NCBI RefSeq assembly: GCF_001187505.1
Contig: NZ_CP012150.1
Coordinates: forward strand, 2,604,001-2,668,000
Direction: 5' to 3'
DNA length: 64,000 nt
DNA from: Mycolicibacterium goodii
Lineage (GTDB): Bacteria > Actinomycetota > Actinomycetes > Mycobacteriales > Mycobacteriaceae
In this document: positions 52,262-60,553 of the stretch, piece by piece
How the letters are laid out: each line of letters opens with the position of its first letter
How positions within the stretch are numbered: position 1 is the stretch's first letter
Program-made: the position numbers and the translations under genes
The notes under the pieces: model-generated
Seen by the model: only the letters and a program-made list of their open reading frames with translations
The model's database searches: none
What the model was told of the DNA's origin: nothing

Positions 52262-52329
52262 CGAGCAGACACAAACCTGCGCATTTTGGCCTGAAAAAGG
52301 GCAGTTTTGCGACTGCTCGCGAGGAGAAG
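52262..52329. repeat. Intergenic palindrome, family A copy 2
   Basis: Twenty-base arms at 52261-52280 and 52301-52320 match in 17 of 20 positions around a 20-base loop, with the shared words GAGCAGAC, GGCAGTTTT and CTGCTCGCGA. It aligns with copy 1 at 16321-16389 along nearly its full length with one indel. It lies between the Rv0910-like gene and a MarR gene. The loop and arms differ from copy 1 at several positions, so it is older or more diverged than family B. Confidence 0.7.
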
Positions 52330-52372
52330 TGCTCGCGCGAAACGGTCGTGGGCCTGAAAGTGGAGGGCACGC

Positions 52373-52831
52373 GTGAGGAACACCAGGGGCGGTCGCGGCA
52401 ACGACCTCGGTGTGCTCGCGGGCAGGTTGCTCTTCGCGGTCCAGGGCGAACTGTTCGACCGCCTGCATGACGAGGGTTTCGACGACATCGTGCCGCGCCA
52501 CGGGGTGGTCCTGGCATATCTTCGGCACGAGGGTGTGCGCGCCACTGACCTTGCGCGTGCTTCCGGCCAGCTCAAGCAGGTTGTCGGCGCGATCGTCGAC
52601 GATCTGGAACGGCTGGGCTATGTGAAGCGCAAGCCCGATCCTGCGGATCGTCGCGCCAAACTCATCGTGCCGACCGCTCGGGGCAGCGCCCAGATGGCTG
52701 CGGCCGACGCCATCATGGCCGACATCATGAACCGGCATGCGCGCCAGCTCGGCGCGGAGAAGTTCGACCGGTTTCTCGACGATTTCCGCGCGGTCATCGA
52801 GAACCAGCGCGCCGCACGTCGGACTTCATAA
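52373..52831 (+). CDS. MarR-family transcriptional regulator
   Basis: A 152-residue winged-helix protein. The core is seen in RHGVVLAYLRHEGVRATDLARASGQLKQVVGAIVDDLERLG and the wing YVKRKPDPADRRAKLIVPT, separated here at the helix boundaries. The GTG at 52373 has GGAGGG about 7 bases upstream. It stands upstream of, and in the same direction as, the YcaC/GMC/esterase genes, about 100 bases away. An inverted repeat downstream of a good promoter in that gap is a likely binding site, so it probably represses those genes until a substrate appears (inference). Confidence 0.87.
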   Translation: MRNTRGGRGNDLGVLAGRLLFAVQGELFDRLHDEGFDDIVPRHGVVLAYLRHEGVRATDLARASGQLKQVVGAIVDDLERLGYVKRKPDPADRRAKLIVPTARGSAQMAAADAIMADIMNRHARQLGAEKFDRFLDDFRAVIENQRAARRTS

Positions 52832-52854
52832 CCGTCGGACGCTCGGACCCGTCC

Positions 52855-52914
52855 TTGACACGCCTGTGCACCCAGAGTAGTAATCGTTCTTGATAGTCAG
52901 GATTCTTTACTACT
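52855..52914 (+). promoter_or_regulatory. Promoter and inverted repeat before the YcaC-like gene
   Basis: TTGACA (52855-52860), 17 bases, then TAGTAA (52878-52883) make a consensus-like housekeeping promoter. AGTAGTAA (52876-52883) and its exact reverse complement TTACTACT (52907-52914) are 31 bases apart from start to start, about three helical turns; the left arm covers the -10 box. This is a good repressor site for the MarR protein upstream. Confidence 0.6.
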
Positions 52915-52934
52915 TTCTGCGTGAGGAGCACCCC

Positions 52935-53555
52935 ATGGGTTCATCGAAGTTCACCCGCGAGAACACCGCGGTCCTGCTGATCGACCACCAGGTGGGTTTG
53001 TTCACGGGCGTGCGCGACATCGACGTCAACGAACTCAAGCACAATGTCGTGGGACTTGCCCGTGCCGCCCGGATTCTCGAGTTGCCGATCGTGGCCGCGA
53101 CGACATCGCGAGACAGCCTGTGGGGACCGACGATTCCGGAACTACTCGAGGTGCTGGGCCCCGATGAGGTGCTCGACAGGTCGACGGTCAACGCTTGGGA
53201 CGACGAGCGTTTCGTCGCCGCGGTCCGCGGAACCGGCCGCGACCACCTGATCATCGCGGGGCTGTCTTTCGAGATCTGTGCGTCGCTGCCGGCAATATCC
53301 GCACGAGACAACGGGTTTCATCCGAAGATCGCTTTGGACGCGTGCGGAACGTTCTCGGCGCACAAACGGCAAGCGGGACTTGTTCGGCTGGCTACCCTGG
53401 GGATCGAGGTTTCCGACTATGCGACGACGATCGTCGAGATCATGGGCGACAACGCCGATCCGCGCGCCAACGACATCTACGCGGCGTTGGACATGCCGTT
53501 CGCGACCCTGATGGGCCAGGTGGCGACGGCGCTCACCGGACCCGCCTATGTGTAG
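52935..53555 (+). CDS. Isochorismatase-like cysteine hydrolase, YcaC type
   Basis: A 206-residue member of the isochorismatase-like hydrolase superfamily. The catalytic Asp is in VLLIDHQVGL (about residue 17) and the nucleophilic Cys about 115 in GLSFEICASLPA, which is the YcaC branch rather than true isochorismatases or nicotinamidases. The substrate of YcaC proteins is unknown. The ATG at 52935 is preceded by GAGGAG; an upstream in-frame ATG would overlap the promoter at 52855-52914. The stop overlaps the GMC oxidoreductase start by 8 bases, so it leads a three-gene operon with that enzyme and an esterase. Confidence 0.87.
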   Translation: MGSSKFTRENTAVLLIDHQVGLFTGVRDIDVNELKHNVVGLARAARILELPIVAATTSRDSLWGPTIPELLEVLGPDEVLDRSTVNAWDDERFVAAVRGTGRDHLIIAGLSFEICASLPAISARDNGFHPKIALDACGTFSAHKRQAGLVRLATLGIEVSDYATTIVEIMGDNADPRANDIYAALDMPFATLMGQVATALTGPAYV

Positions 53556-55107
53556 GTCGGCGTTTGACGTCATCATCGTCGGTGGCGGGTCCGCGGGCGC
53601 GGTGATGGCTAACCGCTTGAGTGGTGACGCCGGGACCAGAGTCCTGCTCATCGAGGCAGGACCCGCATACGGACCCGGGGAGTACCCAGACGTGCTCGCC
53701 GACGCGAACAGGGTTCGCGGCGACGACGCCCACGATTGGGGATACCAGACCCAGGATCTCCCGATGTTGGGGCACAACGTGAAAGCGCCACGCGGACGCG
53801 TTCTGGGCGGCAGTTCGGCGGTGAACGCCGCCGTGGCCATGCGGGCACGGCCCACCGATCTGGCCCGATGGACCGCGCGGGGCCTCGACGGGTGGTCGTT
53901 CGATGAGGTGCTGCCGATGTACAAGGCGCTCGAGAACACCGCATCGGGCGACGACGCCTGGCACGGTCGGTCTGGCCCGTTGCCGATCCGGCAGACGACG
54001 ATGGACGACAACACCCCGTCGATGCAGGCGTTCGTCCTGGCAGCCGAGGCGCTCGGTTTCCCCAGAGTTCAGGACTTCAACGGCGCTTCGCAGCACGGTG
54101 TTTCGCCCTACCCGCTCAACGTCGTCGACGGCATACGTGTCAACACGGCAATGGCATATCTGACCGAGGACGTGCGCCGCAGGCCGAACCTGACGATCAC
54201 CGGCTCAGCGGAGGTCGATGTCGTGATGTTCACCGGCCGACGAGTCGCCGGAATCCGGTTGGTATCCGGAGATGTCGTCACCGCAGACCGGGTGATCCTG
54301 TGCGCCGGTGCGTTCGGCAGCCCGGCCATCCTGATGCGTTCGGGAATCGGGCCACCGTGCCATCTCAGGGAGCTCGGTATCCCGGTGCTGCAGGACGCGC
54401 CAGTGGGGCAGCGCCTCAAGGAGCATCCCTTCTTCTACAACACCTACGCGCTGCGACCACCCTCGGATTCGATGGAACCCGTTGCCGGAGCGATACTCTG
54501 GACCGCTTCGACGGAAGCCTGCCAAGGGGAACTCGATTTGCAGATCTCGGGAACGCACATCGCCGACCCCGAGCAGCGCCGCGCGGGTGGCGTGATCGTG
54601 CTGGCCAGCTCGGTCACCCTGCCCAACTCGATCGGGTCGGTGCGGCTGAGGGACCGGGACCCACGCGTCCCACCGGTGATCCGGTACAACTTTTTCTCCG
54701 ACCGCAGCGATCTACGCCGAATGCTGGAGGCGGTTCGGCTCTCCCGGGAAATCGGCAGAACAGCCCCCTTCTGCGACGTCGTCGGCGGCGAACTGACGCC
54801 AGGCCCCGCCGTGGCCGACGACATCGATCTTGAGCGCTCGGTCATTGCCGCCGTCGACGGGTATGCGCATCCGACGTCGACGGTTCCGATGGGTGGCGCC
54901 GACGACAGCGACGCCGTGGTCGATGGTCTGGGTCGGGTCCGCGGCGTCGAGAACCTATTCGTCGTCGATGCCTCGATCATGCCGGATATTCCCTCGGCGC
55001 CCACCAATCTGACCACGATGATGATTGCCGAGACCATCGCCGGAAGAATGGTCGGCGGCGGCCCGGCACAGTTACAGGAGGGTGCCCATGGTCGTCGTTC
55101 CGCTTGA
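53548..55107 (+). CDS. GMC-family FAD oxidoreductase (choline dehydrogenase-like)
   Basis: A 519-residue flavoenzyme that oxidises an alcohol to an aldehyde or ketone. The FAD fold is FDVIIVGGGSAGAVMANRLS at the N-terminus; the GMC signatures are PRGRVLGGSSAVNA (about 80-95) and GAFGSPAILMRSGIG. The active-site pair appears as His in AHPTSTVPMGG and Asn in APTNLTTMMIAE. The ATG at 53548 overlaps the YcaC-like stop, and the esterase gene overlaps its own end by 20 bases, so the operon is tightly coupled. The alcohol substrate is unknown; ester cleavage by the next gene could supply it. Confidence 0.9.
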   Translation: MCRSAFDVIIVGGGSAGAVMANRLSGDAGTRVLLIEAGPAYGPGEYPDVLADANRVRGDDAHDWGYQTQDLPMLGHNVKAPRGRVLGGSSAVNAAVAMRARPTDLARWTARGLDGWSFDEVLPMYKALENTASGDDAWHGRSGPLPIRQTTMDDNTPSMQAFVLAAEALGFPRVQDFNGASQHGVSPYPLNVVDGIRVNTAMAYLTEDVRRRPNLTITGSAEVDVVMFTGRRVAGIRLVSGDVVTADRVILCAGAFGSPAILMRSGIGPPCHLRELGIPVLQDAPVGQRLKEHPFFYNTYALRPPSDSMEPVAGAILWTASTEACQGELDLQISGTHIADPEQRRAGGVIVLASSVTLPNSIGSVRLRDRDPRVPPVIRYNFFSDRSDLRRMLEAVRLSREIGRTAPFCDVVGGELTPGPAVADDIDLERSVIAAVDGYAHPTSTVPMGGADDSDAVVDGLGRVRGVENLFVVDASIMPDIPSAPTNLTTMMIAETIAGRMVGGGPAQLQEGAHGRRSA

Positions 55108-56047
55108 TCCACAGGACATCTCGGCTGCTCGCACGTTGCGAACCGAGTTCGCACGGTTCTGGTCGACCGAAAAGGGTGACCCCAGGGCGGTGTACGACCG
55201 GTTCATCGGGGGGACGCCGGTGGCAGAAGGCGTATCGGTCGAGCATGTCGACGGCGACCAGGGGGCCGGTGTCTGGGTCCGGCCCGGTGACGCAGCACCG
55301 GAACGTGTTCTGCTGTTCCTTCACGGGGGTGGCTACGGCCTGGGGAGCCCGTCCGCGTACACCGGTCTCGTCAGCCAGTTGGCGGTGCGTACCGGGGCAG
55401 GGGTTTTCGTGCTCGACTACCCGTTGGCCCCCGAAGCGCGGTTGCCCGCGGCGCTCGATGACGCCGTGGCGACTCTGCGGCACATGACCACCGCGTATGA
55501 ATGTGTCGCCGTCGCAGGTGACTCGGCAGGTGGTGGCCTGGCTCTTGCCCTCACGCAGCAGGCGCGTGCGCAGAATCTCGGGGTTGCGGCTACAGCGGTG
55601 TTCTCGCCGTGGACCGACCTCAGTCTCGGCGGGGACAGCATGCAAACAAACGCGGCGGCGGACCCCTTGCTCGACCCCGATTACCTGCTCTCGTCGGCCC
55701 GCGCGTATCTGGGTTCGGCGGCGCCCCGTGACCCACGCGCCTCGCCGCTGTTCGGGGCGATGGAAGGGCTGCCGCCGGTGCTGATCCAGGTCGGCAGCGA
55801 CGAAATCCTGTTGGACGACTCGCGCCGGTTCGCCGCCTCCACCGAGCGAGCCGGCGGGATCGTCGAACTACAGGAGTGGCAGGGCATGCACCATGTGTTC
55901 CAGCTGGACGTCGCCCACCTGCGCAGCGCGCGCGCGGCGCTCGACCACGCAGCGCGGTTCCTTCATCGGCATCTCAACACTGGGCAGGATGTCCGCCCGA
56001 CCATCGGAGCCACCGATCAGTCATTACTGCGTCACCCGGGCGCGTAA
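55088..56047 (+). CDS. Alpha/beta hydrolase of the hormone-sensitive lipase family
   Basis: A 319-residue esterase. The HSL-family motif HGGG is in LFLHGGGYGLGS (about residue 79), the nucleophile Ser about 146 in GDSAGGGLA, the acid in QVGSDEILLDDS, and the His in GMHHVFQLD. The ATG at 55088 overlaps the GMC gene and is preceded by GGAGGGTG; a farther upstream start would extend into that gene. It ends convergently with the acyl-CoA ligase gene, with a 24-base overlap. With the GMC oxidoreductase it suggests hydrolysis of an ester followed by oxidation of the alcohol part, an inference from gene order. Confidence 0.9.
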   Translation: MVVVPLDPQDISAARTLRTEFARFWSTEKGDPRAVYDRFIGGTPVAEGVSVEHVDGDQGAGVWVRPGDAAPERVLLFLHGGGYGLGSPSAYTGLVSQLAVRTGAGVFVLDYPLAPEARLPAALDDAVATLRHMTTAYECVAVAGDSAGGGLALALTQQARAQNLGVAATAVFSPWTDLSLGGDSMQTNAAADPLLDPDYLLSSARAYLGSAAPRDPRASPLFGAMEGLPPVLIQVGSDEILLDDSRRFAASTERAGGIVELQEWQGMHHVFQLDVAHLRSARAALDHAARFLHRHLNTGQDVRPTIGATDQSLLRHPGA

Positions 56048-57496
56048 CTCGCGCTTGAGCACCTTGCCGTAGCTGTTCTTCGGCAGCGTGTCGATGAACT
56101 CGTAGCGCTTGGGGCGTTTGAACCGGGCGATGCGATCCAGCAGGTGCGCGTCGAGTGCGGCGGCGTCGACCGGGGTTCCGTCGGTGACGACGAACGCCAC
56201 CACGATTTCACCCCACTCGGCATCGGGTGCCCCGACGACGCCTGCCTCGACGACGTCGGGGTGGGTGAGCAGCGCCTCCTCGACCTCGCGGGGATAGATG
56301 TTGCTGCCGCCGCTGATCACCACGTCCTTGGACCGGTCGCGCAGCGTGAGGTGGCCACGCGCGTCGAAGGATCCCAGGTCGCCGGTGTGCAGCCAGCCGT
56401 TTTCGAGCGTGGCCGCCGTGGCGTCCGGGTTGTTCCAGTAACCGCTCATGACGACATCGCCGCGGCACACGATCTCGCCGATCTCGCCGACGTCGGCCGG
56501 TGTGCCGTCGTCGCGCAGCACGGCGACCTGCACACCCGAGCGGGGATATCCCACCGAGCCCAGCGTGGCGTCGTCGGCGTCCACATGATCGGCACGGCGC
56601 AGACCGGTGATCGTCATGGGCGCCTCGCCCTGCCCGTAGAGCTGCACGAAGATCTGGCCGTAGGCCGCCAGCGCCTTCTTGAGGCTGTCGACGTACATCG
56701 GGCCGCCGCCGTAGACGACGGTGCGCAGGTTTCTCGGCCGTGGCCGCCCGGTGGAGATGAGACGCTGCACCATGGTCGGCGCGAGGAAGGCGCTGCACCC
56801 GGGATGGTGCTCGCACAGGTCGAGGAACTCGTCGGGCTGGAACGCACCGGATTCCGGAATCACCTGTCGCGCACCGCGTGACACGTAGGGCGGGATGTAG
56901 AGGCCGGACCCGTGCGACATCGGCGCGCCGTGCACCAGGCTGGCGTGCTCGTCGGGGGAGTCGAAATCCGCCAGATGCGCGACCGTCATCGCCATGAGGT
57001 TGCGGTGAGACAGCATGGCGCCCTTGGATTTACCCGTGGTGCCGCTGGTGTAGAACAGCCACGCCAGTTGGGCCGGATCGGTCAGCGGCACCGGGGCGGG
57101 CGCTGCGGTGAACCGCTGCGCGTAGGTTTCGGAGCCGATGACCTCGACGGGCGCCTCGGTGACGGCCGCAAGACCCGGCGCGATCTTCGGGGAGGCGAAC
57201 ACCTGCGCCGCACCGGAATCGGCGATGATGTCGGACATCTCGCGTGGGTGCAGCTTGTAGTTGACGGGCACGTACACGCATTCGCCTGCCCACACCCCGA
57301 ACATGAGCTCGACGATCTCGGGCCGGTTCTCGCTGGCCACCGCGATGCGGGTGCCGGGCGTCCCGAGGGTCGAGCCGAGCCGCGATGCGCGGTCCCGCAG
57401 CTGCGCCCAGGTGTACAGCTCACGTTCACCGCGGAACACCGCGCCGCGGTCGCCGAAGCGGGCTGCGGTCTGCTCCAGCAGGGTGAAAATGTTCAC
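56024..57496 (-). CDS. AMP-forming acyl-CoA ligase (FadD-like)
   Basis: A 490-residue adenylate-forming ligase that activates a carboxylic acid to its CoA ester. Motifs: WLFYTSGTTGKSKGAMLSH, the A5 region QLYGQGEAPMTITG (with QGE in place of the usual TE), LHTGDLGSFDARGHLTLRDRSKD, and LPKNSYGKVLKREL with the catalytic Lys. The GTG at 57496 overlaps the SDR stop by 4 bases (GTGA); an ATG four codons upstream is an alternative. It is the last gene of the minus-strand operon SMP-30, GntR, ligase, SDR, ligase. Its substrate is probably an intermediate or side chain of the compound degraded by this cluster. Confidence 0.9.
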   Translation of the reverse strand: MNIFTLLEQTAARFGDRGAVFRGERELYTWAQLRDRASRLGSTLGTPGTRIAVASENRPEIVELMFGVWAGECVYVPVNYKLHPREMSDIIADSGAAQVFASPKIAPGLAAVTEAPVEVIGSETYAQRFTAAPAPVPLTDPAQLAWLFYTSGTTGKSKGAMLSHRNLMAMTVAHLADFDSPDEHASLVHGAPMSHGSGLYIPPYVSRGARQVIPESGAFQPDEFLDLCEHHPGCSAFLAPTMVQRLISTGRPRPRNLRTVVYGGGPMYVDSLKKALAAYGQIFVQLYGQGEAPMTITGLRRADHVDADDATLGSVGYPRSGVQVAVLRDDGTPADVGEIGEIVCRGDVVMSGYWNNPDATAATLENGWLHTGDLGSFDARGHLTLRDRSKDVVISGGSNIYPREVEEALLTHPDVVEAGVVGAPDAEWGEIVVAFVVTDGTPVDAAALDAHLLDRIARFKRPKRYEFIDTLPKNSYGKVLKRELRARVTQ

Positions 57497-58266
57497 CGCG
57501 CAACCCATTCCGAGTTCAGCGCCCGATCCGACAGGTACTTCGTCGAACTCCAGCCGCCGTCGACGACGATGGTCTGGCCGTTGATGAAGCTGCCGCCGTC
57601 GGAGCACAGAAAAGCCACGGTGCTCGCGATGTCCTCGACCCGGCCGAGGCGTTGGTGCGGGGTCATCTCGGTGTTGATCTTGCGGAACCGGTCGTCTTCC
57701 AGGCGCGTCGCCACCATCGGGGTGAGGGTGACCCCGGGTGCGACGGCGTTGCACCGGATGCCCTGGGCGCCGTACTGGCAGGCGATGTGTGTGGTGAGCG
57801 CCGTGAGCCCACCTTTGGCGGCCGAGTAGGCTCCGCCGCGCAGACCGCCGACCACCGCGAACGTCGACGTGACGTTGATGATCGCCGAACCCGGCCCCAT
57901 GTGGGGGATCACGTCGCGCGCGAGGCGGAACGGCGCCCGCAGCATGAGACCCAGGAAGTAGTCCAGGGATTCGTCGTCGGTCTCGTGCAGCGGTTTGGGG
58001 CTGCCGACGCCCGCGTTGTTGATCAGGAAGTCGATGCGACCCCACCGGGTCACCGCGGTGTCGACGATGCGGCCGGGGGCCTCGTCGTCGGTGAGGTCGA
58101 TCGCCAGGGTGGCCACCCGGTCCGGCGCGTCGATGGTCTCGGCGAGTTCGGCCAGCCGCTCGTTGTCGCGGCCGACGCCGAGAACGGCCATCCCGGCCTC
58201 GGCAAGCCTTGTGGCACAGCCGAACCCGATGCCGCTGCTGGCTCCCGTGATGATGGCTACCCGCAT
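57493..58266 (-). CDS. Short-chain dehydrogenase/reductase
   Basis: A 257-residue classical SDR. The NAD(P) site is TGASSGIGFG, the structural NNAG is present (LINNAGVGSP), and the active-site Ser and Y-x3-K are in INVTSTFAVV and GAYSAAKGG. The C-terminal PGVTLTPM and GQTIVVDGGW segments are typical of hydroxyacyl or cyclic-alcohol dehydrogenases. The ATG is directly next to the preceding ligase stop, and its stop overlaps the following ligase start, so translation is coupled on both sides. It would oxidise a hydroxy intermediate of the ring- or acid-degradation pathway. Confidence 0.92.
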   Translation of the reverse strand: MRVAIITGASSGIGFGCATRLAEAGMAVLGVGRDNERLAELAETIDAPDRVATLAIDLTDDEAPGRIVDTAVTRWGRIDFLINNAGVGSPKPLHETDDESLDYFLGLMLRAPFRLARDVIPHMGPGSAIINVTSTFAVVGGLRGGAYSAAKGGLTALTTHIACQYGAQGIRCNAVAPGVTLTPMVATRLEDDRFRKINTEMTPHQRLGRVEDIASTVAFLCSDGGSFINGQTIVVDGGWSSTKYLSDRALNSEWVAR

Positions 58267-59808
58267 TCACTCCACCTTCGTCAACTGTGTCCGGATCCGG
58301 TGTTTGAGCACCTTGCCCGCATCGTTCTTGGGCAGGGCGTCCCAGATCTCCACCTGCTCGGGGAACTTGAACTTCGCGACACCGGCCTTGGTGAGCACCT
58401 CGGCCAGCGCCGGTACGTCGGGTTGCGCGCCGGCGGGGTGGTTGTCGGTGACCACAACCGCGCACGCCCGCTCCCCGGTGCGCGCATCGGGCAGGCCCAC
58501 CACGGCGATCTCGGTGATGCCCAGCTCACCGATCAGGATGTCCTCGATCTCCTTGGGCGAGATGTTCTCGCCGTTGCGGATGATGAGGTCCTTGGCCCGG
58601 CCGGTGACCGTGAGGTAGTCGCCGTCGACCCAACGGCCGAGGTCCCCGGTGCGGAAGAAACCCTGCTCGTCGAAGGCGTTGTCCTCGGCATGCAGGTAGC
58701 CCAGCAGCATCTGCGGACCCCGCGCCCGGATCTCGCCTGTCACCAGCCGGATCTCGGCGATTCCGGGCCGCCCGTCGGTGCAGGCGGCGTGTTCGATGTC
58801 GTCCGGTTGCAGTGATCCGACGGTCGTGACGGGCACCTCGGTCGACCCGTACACCCGGCTGACCACGGCCCGTTCGAAGTAGGCCGCCGCACGCCGGATC
58901 AGCGACGGCGGTACCGACGCGCCACCGCAGATGAACACCTTCAGATCGGGCAGACGCGTGCCTGCCCGCTCGGCCGCACCCAGCAGTTGGTCCAGAAACG
59001 GTGTCGCCCCGGCCATGTGGGTGCAGCGGTGCTCGGTCATGAGCGCGACGCCGTCGTCGGCATTCCAGTGTTGCATCAGCACGGCCGTGGTGCCGAGCAG
59101 CAACGGGCATTCGAATGCGTAGATCGACCCGCCGATGTGGGCGATGGGGGAGGGCACCAGGAAGGTGTCACCGGGCTCGATCATCCAGTGCCCACGCAGC
59201 TGACAGATCAGCGCGTGGATGGAATTGTGGCTGTGCAGCACCCCTTTGGGGCGTCCGGTGGTGCCCGAGGTGTACATCATCATGCGCACGGCATCGGGAT
59301 CGAGCGTCGGCAGGTCCGCACCGGAGCCGCCGAGCGACGCGAACGCCGTGTGCGGTCCGGGGTCCCCGCGCACCACGACCACCTCCGGTGGCGTCTCCAG
59401 GCCCGCGCACACCCGTTGCAGCATCGCGGAGTGGTCGTGCCTGCCGAATTCCCCGGGGATGAAGATCATCCGGCTTGCGGCGTCGTCGAGGATGAACCGC
59501 AGTTCATGGTCGCGCAGCGACGGCAGGATCGGGTTGATCACCATGCCGGCCAAAGTCGACGCCAGGTAGACGATCGCGGCCTCGTGCCAGTTCGGCAGCA
59601 TGAACGACACCACGCTGCCTGCCGGCATCCGGCAGACCATGTGGTGTGCGAGAGCCGTTGCCCGGCTGTGCAGTTCGGCGCAGGTCAGGCGTACGTCGCC
59701 GTCGATCAGCAGGACCCGCCGCGGTGTGTCCCGTGCGGCGTCGGCGAGCGCGTCGGCCAGGGTGGTGCGCACCCACAGCCCCCGTTCGTACGCCTCGGTG
59801 GCCCGCAT
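58267..59808 (-). CDS. AMP-forming acyl-CoA ligase (cyclohexanecarboxylate-CoA ligase-like)
   Basis: A 513-residue acyl-CoA ligase. Motifs: MMMYTSGTTGRPKGVLHSH, the A5 motif RVYGSTEVPVTTVG, FFRTGDLGRWVDGDYLTVTGR, and LPKNDAGKVLKHRIR with the catalytic Lys. The general style (SFMLPNWHEAAIVYLAS, NPILPSLRDHELRFIL) is that of ligases for cyclic acids such as cyclohexanecarboxylate (AliA-like). It lies 1 base after the GntR gene and abuts the SDR gene, inside the five-gene minus-strand operon. Two different ligases in one operon suggest CoA activation of the parent acid and of a later product. Confidence 0.9.
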   Translation of the reverse strand: MRATEAYERGLWVRTTLADALADAARDTPRRVLLIDGDVRLTCAELHSRATALAHHMVCRMPAGSVVSFMLPNWHEAAIVYLASTLAGMVINPILPSLRDHELRFILDDAASRMIFIPGEFGRHDHSAMLQRVCAGLETPPEVVVVRGDPGPHTAFASLGGSGADLPTLDPDAVRMMMYTSGTTGRPKGVLHSHNSIHALICQLRGHWMIEPGDTFLVPSPIAHIGGSIYAFECPLLLGTTAVLMQHWNADDGVALMTEHRCTHMAGATPFLDQLLGAAERAGTRLPDLKVFICGGASVPPSLIRRAAAYFERAVVSRVYGSTEVPVTTVGSLQPDDIEHAACTDGRPGIAEIRLVTGEIRARGPQMLLGYLHAEDNAFDEQGFFRTGDLGRWVDGDYLTVTGRAKDLIIRNGENISPKEIEDILIGELGITEIAVVGLPDARTGERACAVVVTDNHPAGAQPDVPALAEVLTKAGVAKFKFPEQVEIWDALPKNDAGKVLKHRIRTQLTKVE

Positions 59809-59809
59809 G

Positions 59810-60553
59810 TCAGCCCTTGACCCGGCGCATGGTCATCGAGTGCCGGAACCGGTCGGCCGGATGGGTGTTGACGGTCACCTGCGCGATCTCACCGTCGGAT
59901 GTGGTGTAGGTGCGCTGCATCTGCAGTGCGGCGCCGCCGGGGGAGACCTTGAGCAGTTCGGCGAGTTCGGCGTCGATCAGCACCGCGGTGATCTGCTGGT
60001 GCACCTCGACGATGCTGACGCCGAACAGGTCCTCGATGAGCGGAAAGATGGGTCCGGTGTGGCGCTGCAACAGTCGGCCGACCGCGGCGAAGGACCGGTT
60101 GATGTAGTACTCGGTGCGGCACACCGGCGGCGCGTCACCGGCGGCCTGCCGGTGGCCCCGCACCGCGAGCCACTGCTCGCCGACCGGCAGACCCGTGCGT
60201 TCGGCGATCTCGTCATCGACGGTGACCATGGCGTTGGATTCGATCGTGAACTGCGCACCCGTCGCGAACGCCAGCAGGTCGTTGATCGACATGACGTCCT
60301 GTGCATAGGAATTCGTCGTCGGCCGCGGCACCACCATGGTGCCCGCGCGGGGCCGCGATGCGACCAGGTTGTCCTCGCGCAGGCGCCGCAACGCTTCTCG
60401 GATGGTGTAGCGGCTGACCTCGAACCGTTCACACAGTTCGTGCTCGGTGGGCAACTGCGAGCCCACGGGATACACGCCGTCCACGATCTCCTTGCGCAGC
60501 GTGCGCGCCACCTGCAGGTAGCGGTGTTCGGCGGGAGTGATGGTCACGGTCAC
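59810..60553 (-). CDS. GntR-family regulator, HutC/FarR subfamily
   Basis: A 247-residue regulator. The GntR winged helix is at about 10-75 (QVARTLRKEIVDGVYPVGSQ, LPTEHELCERFEVSRYTIREA, LRRLREDNLVASRPRAGT); the UTRA ligand domain spans about 95-240. The GTG start follows the SMP-30 stop with no gap. Its likely operators are two related palindromes in the divergent region, ATTGTCCGGACAAT at 62278-62291 and a near copy at 62184-62197, which have the TTGT-N4-ACAA form seen for this subfamily. It therefore probably controls both the minus-strand operon and the SDR/Rieske genes on the plus strand. Confidence 0.9.
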   Translation of the reverse strand: MTVTITPAEHRYLQVARTLRKEIVDGVYPVGSQLPTEHELCERFEVSRYTIREALRRLREDNLVASRPRAGTMVVPRPTTNSYAQDVMSINDLLAFATGAQFTIESNAMVTVDDEIAERTGLPVGEQWLAVRGHRQAAGDAPPVCRTEYYINRSFAAVGRLLQRHTGPIFPLIEDLFGVSIVEVHQQITAVLIDAELAELLKVSPGGAALQMQRTYTTSDGEIAQVTVNTHPADRFRHSMTMRRVKG

